11,989 nt of DNA, from the NCBI GenBank assembly GCA_028276205.1, contig JAPYWU010000023.1:1-11989 (forward strand), given 5' to 3'. Position numbers and translations under genes: made by a program. The notes under the pieces were generated by a model. It searched no databases and was not told the DNA's origin. It saw only the letters and a program-made list of their open reading frames with translations. Every line of letters begins with the position of its first letter. Position 1 is the stretch's first letter. Below, piece by piece: positions 1 through 7,058 of this stretch. This DNA comes from Dictyoglomaceae bacterium (GTDB lineage: Bacteria; Dictyoglomota; Dictyoglomia; Dictyoglomales; Dictyoglomaceae).

Positions 1-158
1 TGGTTGATTTTGCTGGAAATAAAGAGGGGTATGTGGTAAAACAAGTTCCTCAAGCTAATATATATATGGAAAAAGGTGGAACTGTTCTTTTATATACATT
101 TACTACGTCTTCTTATGAAAATATTCCTGAATCTTCGTACACTTCTGGAGGAGAGTAA
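1..158 (+). CDS. C-terminal end of a PASTA-domain protein (Ser/Thr kinase or penicillin-binding protein), partial
   Basis: Frame 3 is open from the left edge and ends at the TAA at 156-158, giving 51 visible residues. They read like the last part of a PASTA domain: a Gly followed by VVKQVP, then an Asn/Ile/Tyr turn, then KGGTVLLY. This fits the family pattern of G-x-V-x-x-Q-x-P, a turn, a Gly and a final beta strand. PASTA domains bind peptidoglycan or muropeptides outside the cell, at the C-terminus of PrkC/PknB-type kinases and of some division penicillin-binding proteins. A polar Ser/Glu/Gly tail of about 15 residues follows. The kinase is somewhat favoured because prkC lies near rpe in many Firmicutes, but the LLY ending also resembles penicillin-binding proteins. 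The catalytic part is outside the window, so the choice is open. The Shine-Dalgarno sequence of rpe overlaps its last codons. Confidence 0.7.
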   Translation, partial: VDFAGNKEGYVVKQVPQANIYMEKGGTVLLYTFTTSSYENIPESSYTSGGE

Positions 159-160
159 AA

Positions 161-823
161 ATGAAGATTCAAGTTTTTCCTTCAATTCTTTCAGCTGATC
201 TTTTAAATATGGAAAAATCTATAAAACTTGTTGAAGAATATTCAGATGCATTACATATTGATATCATGGATGGACATTTTGTCCCTAATCTAAGTTATGG
301 ACCATCTTTAGTAAAAGCGATAAAAAAGAAATTTAATTTACCCCTTAATGTGCATCTTATGGTAGAAAAACCAGAACTTTTTGTAGATATGTTTATAGAA
401 TCTGGGGCTGATCATTTAGGATTTCATATTGAAAATACCTATCATCCTCAAAGGTTATTAAAATATATAAGAGATCATAAAGTTCGTCCTTTTATAACCT
501 TAAATCCATCAACTTCTTTATCTACTTTGGATTACCTTCTTGGAGAAGTGGATTTAGTTCTACTTATGACAGTAAATCCTGGTTATGGAGGTCAGGAATT
601 TTTGCCTTTTTGTCTAAAAAAAATAAGAGATCTTAGAGAAAGAGCTACCAAGGAAGGGATAAATTTAGATATAATGGTAGACGGGGGTATTGATTTAAAA
701 ACTGCTTCTTTGGTGGTTGAGGCTGGAGCAAATATATTGATTAGTGGGCAAGGAATTTTTGGATCTGAAGATCCTAAAAATGTTATTTTAAAAATGAAAA
801 CTCTTACCTATAAGGAGGTATAA
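161..823 (+). CDS. rpe: Ribulose-phosphate 3-epimerase
   Basis: This cytoplasmic TIM-barrel enzyme interconverts D-ribulose 5-phosphate and D-xylulose 5-phosphate in the pentose phosphate pathway. Family signatures run the whole length: PSILSADL (7-14), HIDIMDGHFVPN (32-43), NVHLMV (63-68), TVNPGYGGQEF (137-147) and MVDGGI (172-177). By family analogy the metal ligands are H32, D34, H65 and D174, with D34 and D174 as the acid/base pair. The length of 220 residues is normal. The ATG at 161 is supported by GGAGGAG at 147-153 with a 7-base gap. The gene starts 2 bases after the PASTA gene stop and ends 2 bases before the next start, so it is probably co-transcribed with both. One oddity is the last phosphate-binding loop, which reads ISGQGIFG where most homologues have a Gly-Ser pair (AGSAIFG). 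Confidence 0.97.
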   Translation: MKIQVFPSILSADLLNMEKSIKLVEEYSDALHIDIMDGHFVPNLSYGPSLVKAIKKKFNLPLNVHLMVEKPELFVDMFIESGADHLGFHIENTYHPQRLLKYIRDHKVRPFITLNPSTSLSTLDYLLGEVDLVLLMTVNPGYGGQEFLPFCLKKIRDLRERATKEGINLDIMVDGGIDLKTASLVVEAGANILISGQGIFGSEDPKNVILKMKTLTYKEV

Positions 824-825
824 TT

Positions 826-1416
826 ATGGGACTTATTTATGAACCATGGTTTATTCCTTTGGCGGTAATATTTATAATCATATTTCGTGATATATTGGAA
901 AGAAGAGAAAATAAGGCTTACGAAGAAGATGCAAAGAAATACATAAAAGTAGAAGGGGTAGGGGAGATTGTTCCACCCTGGAGAAAAGATGAGAAAAAGG
1001 AACAAGAAAAACCTAAAAAGAGAGGACCAATATTTTGGCTTCTTAATTTATTACTTATAATATACGTGCTTTTCGTATGGTATCTTACTACTCAAAAAGG
1101 TTTTAGTAAAGAGATATATGAAGTTATTGTGGGATTTACCCTATCTTTATATTTCTTTTATTTGGATATTCCAGGATTTTTAAGTAATATTTGGATATAC
1201 AGGGAATATCCAGGGAGTGTAAAAGGAGAAATTACTTTAAGTAAACATTTTATTTTTGCTTCAAAGAAAAATGAAACTAAGATTTTTTTAGTTATTCTTG
1301 CTTTCTTTTATCTTCTAACATTCTCCCAGGTAATATTTGGAGGTATACTTGCTCTTATAATACGAATCTGGCTAATAGATAGAAGGCTTTCTAAGATTTC
1401 TCTTCCTGATTGGTAA
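826..1416 (+). CDS. Hypothetical multi-pass membrane protein
   Basis: I do not recognise this 196-residue protein. It begins with a hydrophobic helix (about 7-20), followed by a highly charged stretch (about 22-67, rich in Lys and Glu with an IVPPW motif). A second membrane helix (about 69-88), a third (about 100-118) and a final hydrophobic block (about 149-185, one or two helices) follow. The C-terminus is short and basic. No catalytic motif or transporter signature is visible. The ATG at 826 is well supported by AAGGAGGT at 812-819, which lies inside the last codons of rpe. It is therefore translated in the PASTA-rpe operon and could work with the PASTA protein at the membrane, but that is only inferred from position. 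The 3' end overlaps the convergent ABC ATPase gene by 26 bases. Confidence 0.85.
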   Translation: MGLIYEPWFIPLAVIFIIIFRDILERRENKAYEEDAKKYIKVEGVGEIVPPWRKDEKKEQEKPKKRGPIFWLLNLLLIIYVLFVWYLTTQKGFSKEIYEVIVGFTLSLYFFYLDIPGFLSNIWIYREYPGSVKGEITLSKHFIFASKKNETKIFLVILAFFYLLTFSQVIFGGILALIIRIWLIDRRLSKISLPDW

Positions 1417-2176
1417 GGTGAAAAGGTAAAAATATTCTTTTATTTTTATAATTTATTTCTGTATATCTTATGTTAAATAGGTGATTTAAAAGATTACAAT
1501 TTAATACTTCTTTTGTTTTTCCGAAGGATAGAGCTATTCCATTTTTTAAAGCTAAAACATAATCTGTATAAAAAGAGGCTAAATTTATGTCATGAAGATT
1601 AGCGATAATGAGGATTTCCTTGCTTAATTCTCTAAGCTTATCTAAAAGACTTATTTGATAATATGGATCTAAATTATTTGTGGGCTCATCCAGAAGGATA
1701 ATTTGAGGGTCTTGGGCTAATATTCTTGCAATAATAACCCTTTGTAATTCTCCTCCTGAAAGTTGATGTAATTTTTTCTTTTTAAGCATTATGGTGTCTG
1801 TTAATATCATAATTTCATTTACTCTTATAATATCTTTTTTACTTAATGGTCTCCATGAGGGATGATGAGGATATCTACCTAAGGATATATATTCTTCTAC
1901 TGATAAAGAAGGTTCCCATATAGGTTTTTGAGGAAGAAGAGCTATAATTTTTGCTAAATTCTCTTGTGTATATTTTTTAATATCAATATTGTTTAAATAT
2001 ATTTCACCTGAAATAGGCGCAATATACCTTATAAGTAATCTAAAAATAGTACTTTTTCCAGCTCCATTAGGACCAATTATTCCTACAAAGCCTTTTTGTG
2101 GTGTTTCCCAAGTAAAATTCTTTAATACTATTTTCTTTGTTTCGTAGCCAGCATTTACATTTAAAAATTTTATCAT
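1391..2176 (-). CDS. ABC transporter ATP-binding protein, BtuD/FecE/FepC type
   Basis: This is the cytoplasmic ATPase of a cobalamin/siderophore/heme-class importer, 261 residues from the chosen start. All nucleotide-binding elements are present: an aromatic A-loop residue (Y11), Walker A GPNGAGKST (35-43), Q-loop Q83, signature LSGGE (139-143), Walker B IILLDE (159-164), a D-loop NNLD (167-170) and the switch His H195. The GRYPHHP stretch (100-106) is typical of this subfamily. The ATG at 2174-2176 was chosen because it gives the canonical family N-terminus and its ATGA overlaps the stop codon of the permease gene. The frame stays open upstream to 2353, but that extension lies inside the permease gene and has no family resemblance. 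No Shine-Dalgarno sequence precedes the ATG, so translation probably depends on coupling to the permease. It is the last gene of the operon; no clear terminator follows. Confidence 0.93.
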   Translation of the reverse strand: MIKFLNVNAGYETKKIVLKNFTWETPQKGFVGIIGPNGAGKSTIFRLLIRYIAPISGEIYLNNIDIKKYTQENLAKIIALLPQKPIWEPSLSVEEYISLGRYPHHPSWRPLSKKDIIRVNEIMILTDTIMLKKKKLHQLSGGELQRVIIARILAQDPQIILLDEPTNNLDPYYQISLLDKLRELSKEILIIANLHDINLASFYTDYVLALKNGIALSFGKTKEVLNCNLLNHLFNIRYTEINYKNKRIFLPFHLTNQEEKS

Positions 2177-3108
2177 TGTCTTTTGATAAGAAGATAAATA
2201 AAGAATGGTACTCCTAAGAAAGATGTTATTATACCTACTGGTATTTCTGTTGGATAAAAAAGAACTCTTGATAAAATATCCGACGATAATAAAAGGATGG
2301 ACCCAGCCAGGTAACTTGATGGAATAAGCCACTTGTAATCTGCGGTCTCCCATACTCTCATTAGATGGGGAGAAATGAGGCCAACAAATCCTATCATACC
2401 AGATACTGCAACTGATGGAGCTATTAAAAAGGTTAAAAGTATTATTATTAAAGGTTGGATCTTTTTTAAAGAAATTCCAAGACTATATATCTCTTCTTCA
2501 CTTAAGAAAAGAATATTAAATTTTTTTCTCCACAAGAAAGCCCATGGTATGCCTATTAAAGAGTAAAAAAGAAGAATATAGAAATGATTCCAGGATTTGC
2601 CATTAAAACCTCCAAGAATCCAAAAATAAACGCCTTGAAAAGTTTTCTGCTTTAAAAAAAGTAGTAAAGAGGTAAAGGACGACAATAAAGAGTTTAATGA
2701 TACACCTAAAAGTATTAATGTATTTGAACTTTGAAATTTTTGATTGAAGGTTAAAAGTAAGAATAGGACGAAAAGAGAGCCTAAAATGGCAGACCAAGGT
2801 GTAAAAAGGGGATCTATATCCCAAGTACTTCCAGCCATGAGAAAATATATGGTAGTACCTAATAGTGCTCCAGAAGATAAGCCTATAATATGAGGTTCTG
2901 CTAATGGATTGTGGAAAAGACTCTGAAGAATAGCTCCTGCAATACCAAGATTTCCGCCAACAAAAATAGATAAAAGAGTCCGGGGTAGCCTTATGTTATA
3001 TATAATGACTCCCCGGACATCATTATTCCCTTCTATGTCTACTATTTTTACAGAGATAATACTTAAAAAGATTAAAATTAATAATAAAAGAAAAAGTTTA
3101 ATTTTCAT
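2173..3108 (-). CDS. ABC transporter permease, FecCD/BtuC family
   Basis: This is the integral membrane subunit of the importer, 311 residues, with about ten predicted helices. Family signatures are clear: RLPR (40-43), GGNLGIAGAILQ (51-62), NPLAEPHIIG (67-76), a central GMIGFVGLISPHLMR motif and a C-terminal EIPVGIITSFLGVPFF. The NPLAEP form occurs in BtuC, giving mild support to a B12-type substrate, though iron-siderophore permeases are close relatives. The start is uncertain. The ATG at 3106-3108 gives a normal N-terminus and an 11-base overlap with the binding-protein gene. A TTG at 3142-3144 would add 12 polar residues and increase the overlap to 47 bases. Neither has a strong Shine-Dalgarno sequence, so coupling to upstream translation is likely. 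Confidence 0.9.
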   Translation of the reverse strand: MKIKLFLLLLILIFLSIISVKIVDIEGNNDVRGVIIYNIRLPRTLLSIFVGGNLGIAGAILQSLFHNPLAEPHIIGLSSGALLGTTIYFLMAGSTWDIDPLFTPWSAILGSLFVLFLLLTFNQKFQSSNTLILLGVSLNSLLSSFTSLLLFLKQKTFQGVYFWILGGFNGKSWNHFYILLFYSLIGIPWAFLWRKKFNILFLSEEEIYSLGISLKKIQPLIIILLTFLIAPSVAVSGMIGFVGLISPHLMRVWETADYKWLIPSSYLAGSILLLSSDILSRVLFYPTEIPVGIITSFLGVPFFIYLLIKRQ

Positions 3109-3991
3109 ACAAGATTTTGTAAAGTGCTTTAAGTCCCTCCACAAGTCTCGGACCTGGTCTGAAAACTAAATCATCATTTACTGTAATAACTTTATTATTT
3201 TTAACTGCATTCGTATTTTTTAGTATTGGGTGATTTATTATGGAGTCTTTTGATATGCCTGACATTTCTCCAATAATTATAATGTCAGGATTTTTTGAGA
3301 CGATATACTCTAAACTAAGGACAGGGTATTCTGGCTCATTATTTTCTACTATATTTTTGGCTTTTAGTTTTTTCAAAAGATCACCCAGGAAGGTGGAGGG
3401 TGATACAGATATAAATGGATCATTCCAAATTAGGAAAAGAACTTTTGGAGATTTTTTTATTGAAGTCACTTTTTTCTGTATTTCTAACCAACCATTAAGC
3501 ATATTGTTGTAAACTTTTCTTGCTTCATTTTCTTTTCCCACAGCCTTACCTAATAATATGATATTTTTCATTACATCCTCATAAGTTTTTGGATCAAGAA
3601 CAATAAAAGAAGTATTTGGAAGAGATTTTTCTAACTGGTTAAAAACTTCCTTTGGAAAACTTTTGTATAGAACAATTAAATCTGGTTTTAATGAGATGAT
3701 TTTTTCTATATTAGGATTACTAAATCCTCCAACTTTCTCTTTTGTTAAAGCTTCCTTTGGATAGTTACAATAATCGGTTACTCCAATTAATCTATCCCCA
3801 GCACCTATTTCAAATAGTATTTCGGTTGATGAGGGAGCAAGAGAGATAATTCTCTTAGGATATTCTTTAATTGTTATTTCTCTTCCTAAATCATCTTTTA
3901 TAGATATTGGTAAAGTTGAAGAAAAGGAAAATATAGAGCTTGCTAAAATTAGTATGATAAATATAATGGATAGTTTTTTAAATTTCAACAT
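3098..3991 (-). CDS. Periplasmic/secreted substrate-binding protein, BtuF-like (probable cobalamin binding)
   Basis: This 297-residue binding protein hands its substrate to the FecCD permease encoded next to it. An N-terminal signal sequence (charged MLKFKK, hydrophobic core about 7-23) is followed by a type III periplasmic binding fold. Its stretches RIISLAPSSTEILFEIG (47-63), GVTDYCNYPKEA (70-81) and VGGFSNPNIEKI (from 87) are typical of the BtuF-like group. Glutamates E85 and E228 occupy places matching the two lobes' docking salt bridges to BtuC; that assignment is by analogy. No lipobox cysteine is seen near the cleavage region (ASSIFSFSS), so the protein looks secreted rather than lipid-anchored. 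The start has an AGGGGGG Shine-Dalgarno sequence (4001-4007) only 16 bases after the ileS stop, so it is probably co-transcribed with ileS. Cobalamin is the likeliest substrate, but heme or ferric siderophore cannot be excluded. Confidence 0.88.
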   Translation of the reverse strand: MLKFKKLSIIFIILILASSIFSFSSTLPISIKDDLGREITIKEYPKRIISLAPSSTEILFEIGAGDRLIGVTDYCNYPKEALTKEKVGGFSNPNIEKIISLKPDLIVLYKSFPKEVFNQLEKSLPNTSFIVLDPKTYEDVMKNIILLGKAVGKENEARKVYNNMLNGWLEIQKKVTSIKKSPKVLFLIWNDPFISVSPSTFLGDLLKKLKAKNIVENNEPEYPVLSLEYIVSKNPDIIIIGEMSGISKDSIINHPILKNTNAVKNNKVITVNDDLVFRPGPRLVEGLKALYKILYEN

Positions 3992-4007
3992 TTACCTAAA
4001 CCCCCCT

Positions 4008-6932
4008 TCATACTTTTTCAAAACCTACTAATATCTCTTCATCATATACTTTTATATTCTTTTTATAAGCAGTATCTGGAATTTTTCCTTCATATATTTC
4101 AATAGCTAAAATTTCTTCTAAGAGTTCTTCTTTGTTTTCTTCTATGATTTCCTTTATTTTAGGAGATCCTTGATAATAGAACTTTATTCTATCTACATAG
4201 TCCAATTTTGCTTCTTTTCTTAGCATCTGAATCTTATGCTCTAATTCTCTTAATATTCCTTTCTTTAACAGATCTTCTGTTATTGATATATCCAATCCCA
4301 CTTGCAAATTATCATCTTCATGAATTAATATATTCTCTTTCACTTCTGGCTTATCAAAAATTATATCATTAACATTAAGCTCTTGCTTTATGTATTTAGA
4401 AAGCTTTTCAAGATTTTCTTTATTCCCTTTTGTATTTATCCATATCTTTGATAGTGGTTGTCTTATTTTTATGTTTGCTTGATTTCTAAGCATTCTTCCT
4501 ATAGTAACAATATCTCTAACTATTTCCATATCTGCTTCTAATACAGAATCTATATATTTAGTTTCTCCCTGAGGATAATCACAAAGATGTACACTTTCTG
4601 GAGCTTCTTTTTCTGCTACTCTAACTATTTCTTGATATATTTTTTCTGTTGTAAATGGGATAAAGGGAGCTAAAAGCTTAGTAAGCTCTTTTATTACTGT
4701 ATATGTAGTTGTATATGCTGACCATTTATCATTGTCTTTTTCTGATTTCCAAAATCTTTCTCTATTTAATCTTATATACCAGTTACTTAGATCGTCTATA
4801 ACAAAACTTTGTATTGATCTTGCTGCAGAAGTAGCATTAAATTTATCCATATCTTCTTTTACTTTTAATATTAAGCTATTTAGTCTTGATATAATCCATC
4901 TATCAGAGATATCTTCAAGATTTTCTAATGGGATACTATTTTTTGTCGGATCGAAGCCATCTATTTCAGCGTAAATTGAGAAGAAAGAGACAGTATTCCA
5001 CAAGGTTAAAAGGAATTTTTTAAGAGCTTCATTTACAGCATCAGGCGAAAATCTTAGTGGCACCCATGGAGGACTTACAGTAAAGATATACCATCTTAAG
5101 GCATCTGCTCCGTATTTATTCAATATGAGCCATGGGTCTACTACGTTACCTTTATGTTTACTCATTTTTTCGCCTTTTTCATCTAACACTAATTCTGTTA
5201 CAAGAACATTTTTATAAGCAGGCTCATTAAATACTAAGGTGGATATGGCTAAAAGACTATAGAACCATCCTCTTGTTTGATCGATGGCTTCACATATGAA
5301 GTCTGCAGGGAAAGAGGCTTTGAATTCTTCCTCATTTTCAAAAGGATAATGCCATTGGGCTACTGGCATGGCTCCTGAATCAAACCAACAATCAATAACT
5401 TCTGGTACTCTGTACATTGTACCTCCGCATTTTGGACACTTTAATGTAATTTTGTCTATATAAGGTTTATGAGGATCAAAATTTTTAGTATCAGTAATAC
5501 CTAATTCTTTATAGCTTCCTATACATTCTTGATGTCCACAAGACTCACATATCCATATAGGAAGAGGAGTACCCCAATATCTTTCTCTGCTTAGGGACCA
5601 ATCAATATTATTAGCAAGCCAGTTGCCAAATCTACCTTCTTTAATATGTTCTGGATACCAATTTATTTTTTGATTATTTCTTAATAAATCTTCTTTTACT
5701 GCAGTAGTTTTTATATACCATGAAGCTCTGGCGTAATAAATTAAAGGAGTATCGCATCTCCAGCAGAATGGATATGAGTGTAGATATTTTTCTTCTTTAA
5801 AAAGTAAATTCCTATTTTTTAGATTTTCAATAATCAGAGGATCAGCTTTTTTAATAAACATTCCTGCCCATGGTTCAACCTCTTTAATAAATTTGCCATT
5901 TTGGTCTACAGGTTGCAAAAAAGGAAGATCATATTTTTTTCCTATTTGAAAGTCCTCATCTCCAAATGCTGGTGCAATATGGACAATTCCTGTACCATCT
6001 TCTAAGGTTACAAAATCTCCAAGTACGACATAATGGGAATCTTTATCTATGGGTAGGAAATTAAATAGAGGTTCGTAATAAGTTTTTTCTAAATCTTTGC
6101 CTTTATATCTTTCTATTATTTCATAGCTTCCTTCTGGAAATACATAAGTTAATCTTTTTTCTGCTAATATGTAGTATTCATTATTATATTTTACCTTCAC
6201 GTAATCTTCATCAGGATGTACCGCTAAAGCCACGTTAGATATAAGGGTCCATGGAGTTGTGGTCCATGCAAGAAAATATGTATTATCTTGGTTTTTTATC
6301 TTAAATTTTACAAAAATAGATGGATCTTCTGTTTCTTTATAACCTTGAGCTACCTCATGATCTGATAAAGCAGTTTCGCATCTTGGGCACCAAGGAACAA
6401 TTTTATATCCTTTATAAAGTAAGCCTTTTTCCCAAATCTTTTTTAAGAGCCACCATACCGATTCTATATAGTCATTACTTAATGTAATATAAGGATTATC
6501 CATATCAATCCAGAAGCCAATTCTCTCTGTAAATAGTCGCCATTCCTTTTCGTATCTAAATACACTTTCTCTACATTTTTTATTAAATTCTTCTATTCCA
6601 TATTTTTCTATTTCTTGTTTACTGTTAATACCTAACTCTTTTTCTACCTCAAGTTCTACAGGAAGCCCATGGGTATCCCATCCTGCTTTTCTTGGTACGT
6701 AATACCCTTGCATAGTTTTATATCTTGGGAAAAGGTCTTTGTATATTCTGGGTAGAACATGTCCTGCATGAGGTTTACCGTTAGCAGTGGGTGGTCCCTC
6801 ATAGAAATTAAATCTGGGTGATCCTTTTCTTATTTCTAAGGATTTTTTGAATGTATCTTTATCTTTCCAAAATTTCATTATCTCTTCTTCCATCTGTGGG
6901 AAGTTTATTAGTGATGGTAGTTTCTTGAACAA
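4008..6932 (-). CDS. ileS: Isoleucyl-tRNA synthetase, Thermus/eukaryote-like type
   Basis: This class I synthetase charges tRNA-Ile with isoleucine in the cytoplasm; 974 residues is a complete length. Visible elements include the HIGH-type motif as HAGH (55-58) within PPTANGKPHAGH and an APRRAG-like PRKAGWDTHGLPVE. The CP1 editing domain has a TTTPWTL motif (threonines 224-226) and an FGDED motif (D325, D327; D327 matches the editing Asp of the Thermus enzyme). Four cysteines (C462, C465, C499, C502) form a putative zinc ribbon. KMSKS appears as KMSKH (589-593), followed by an anticodon-binding domain. Many stretches match the Thermus thermophilus type closely, unlike the E. coli type with its DGPPYANG motif. 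The start is TTG at 6930-6932, supported by AAGGAGGG at 6938-6945 and the family N-terminus. The gene has its own promoter and heads the operon that continues into the ABC importer. Confidence 0.98.
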   Translation of the reverse strand: MFKKLPSLINFPQMEEEIMKFWKDKDTFKKSLEIRKGSPRFNFYEGPPTANGKPHAGHVLPRIYKDLFPRYKTMQGYYVPRKAGWDTHGLPVELEVEKELGINSKQEIEKYGIEEFNKKCRESVFRYEKEWRLFTERIGFWIDMDNPYITLSNDYIESVWWLLKKIWEKGLLYKGYKIVPWCPRCETALSDHEVAQGYKETEDPSIFVKFKIKNQDNTYFLAWTTTPWTLISNVALAVHPDEDYVKVKYNNEYYILAEKRLTYVFPEGSYEIIERYKGKDLEKTYYEPLFNFLPIDKDSHYVVLGDFVTLEDGTGIVHIAPAFGDEDFQIGKKYDLPFLQPVDQNGKFIKEVEPWAGMFIKKADPLIIENLKNRNLLFKEEKYLHSYPFCWRCDTPLIYYARASWYIKTTAVKEDLLRNNQKINWYPEHIKEGRFGNWLANNIDWSLSRERYWGTPLPIWICESCGHQECIGSYKELGITDTKNFDPHKPYIDKITLKCPKCGGTMYRVPEVIDCWFDSGAMPVAQWHYPFENEEEFKASFPADFICEAIDQTRGWFYSLLAISTLVFNEPAYKNVLVTELVLDEKGEKMSKHKGNVVDPWLILNKYGADALRWYIFTVSPPWVPLRFSPDAVNEALKKFLLTLWNTVSFFSIYAEIDGFDPTKNSIPLENLEDISDRWIISRLNSLILKVKEDMDKFNATSAARSIQSFVIDDLSNWYIRLNRERFWKSEKDNDKWSAYTTTYTVIKELTKLLAPFIPFTTEKIYQEIVRVAEKEAPESVHLCDYPQGETKYIDSVLEADMEIVRDIVTIGRMLRNQANIKIRQPLSKIWINTKGNKENLEKLSKYIKQELNVNDIIFDKPEVKENILIHEDDNLQVGLDISITEDLLKKGILRELEHKIQMLRKEAKLDYVDRIKFYYQGSPKIKEIIEENKEELLEEILAIEIYEGKIPDTAYKKNIKVYDEEILVGFEKV

Positions 6933-6937
6933 GTTAT

Positions 6938-6945
6938 CCCTCCTT
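6938..6945 (-). promoter_or_regulatory. Ribosome binding site that fixes the TTG start of ileS
   Basis: On the minus strand this reads AAGGAGGG, with GGAGG at 6939-6943 and six bases before the TTG at 6930-6932. No ATG lies suitably near, so this site decides the rare TTG start. Confidence 0.85.
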
Positions 6946-6972
6946 CCAAAAATATATGTAAAGACTTAGGTT

Positions 6973-7000
6973 AGTATATTATATATGAGATTTATGTCAA
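6973..7000 (-). promoter_or_regulatory. Housekeeping-sigma promoter of the ileS-ABC importer operon
   Basis: On the minus strand a perfect -35 TTGACA (6995-7000) is followed after 16 bases by TATACT (6973-6978), five of six matches to TATAAT. Transcription would begin near 6966, leaving a leader of about 34 bases before ileS. That is too short for a T-box or a cobalamin riboswitch. The promoter lies directly beyond the terminator of hppA. Confidence 0.8.
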
Positions 7001-7004
7001 GAAT

Positions 7005-7035
7005 AAAAAAGGGGTGGAAGATTTTCTTCCACCCC
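7005..7035 (-). terminator. Intrinsic terminator of hppA
   Basis: A perfect inverted repeat pairs 7011-7020 (GGGGTGGAAG) with 7026-7035 (CTTCCACCCC) around a five-base loop. In the minus-strand transcript the hairpin is followed at once by six U residues (7010-7005). It begins 23 bases after the hppA stop codon. On the plus strand the trailing sequence is less T-rich, so the terminator is mainly one-way. Confidence 0.93.
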
Positions 7036-7058
7036 TTAATGTTTTTATATTCGTATTT

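Noticed and set aside
808..1005. Minus-strand reading frame opposite rpe and the membrane-protein gene
   Set aside because: It lies antisense to well-supported genes, has no ribosome binding site or family resemblance, and looks like chance.
1428..1447. AAAAATA/TATTTTT inverted repeat as a two-way terminator between the convergent operons
   Set aside because: The stem has only A-T pairs, lies within the ATPase coding region and is expected by chance in such AT-rich DNA.
2177..2353. An N-terminal extension of about 59 residues of the ABC ATPase in the same frame
   Set aside because: It lies wholly inside the permease gene, does not resemble the family, and the ATGA overlap at 2173-2176 gives a canonical start.
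3109..3144. TTG start at 3142-3144 for the permease
   Set aside because: It adds a polar 12-residue lead before a normal N-terminus and has only a weak, distant AGG. It is kept as a minor alternative.
3992..4007. Separate promoter or riboswitch for the ABC importer
   Set aside because: The gap is 16 bases and is filled by the ribosome binding site. A promoter inside ileS cannot be excluded but none was recognised.
6933..7004. T-box or cobalamin riboswitch leader before ileS
   Set aside because: The promoter leaves only about 34 leader bases, too few for either structure, and no T-box consensus is visible.
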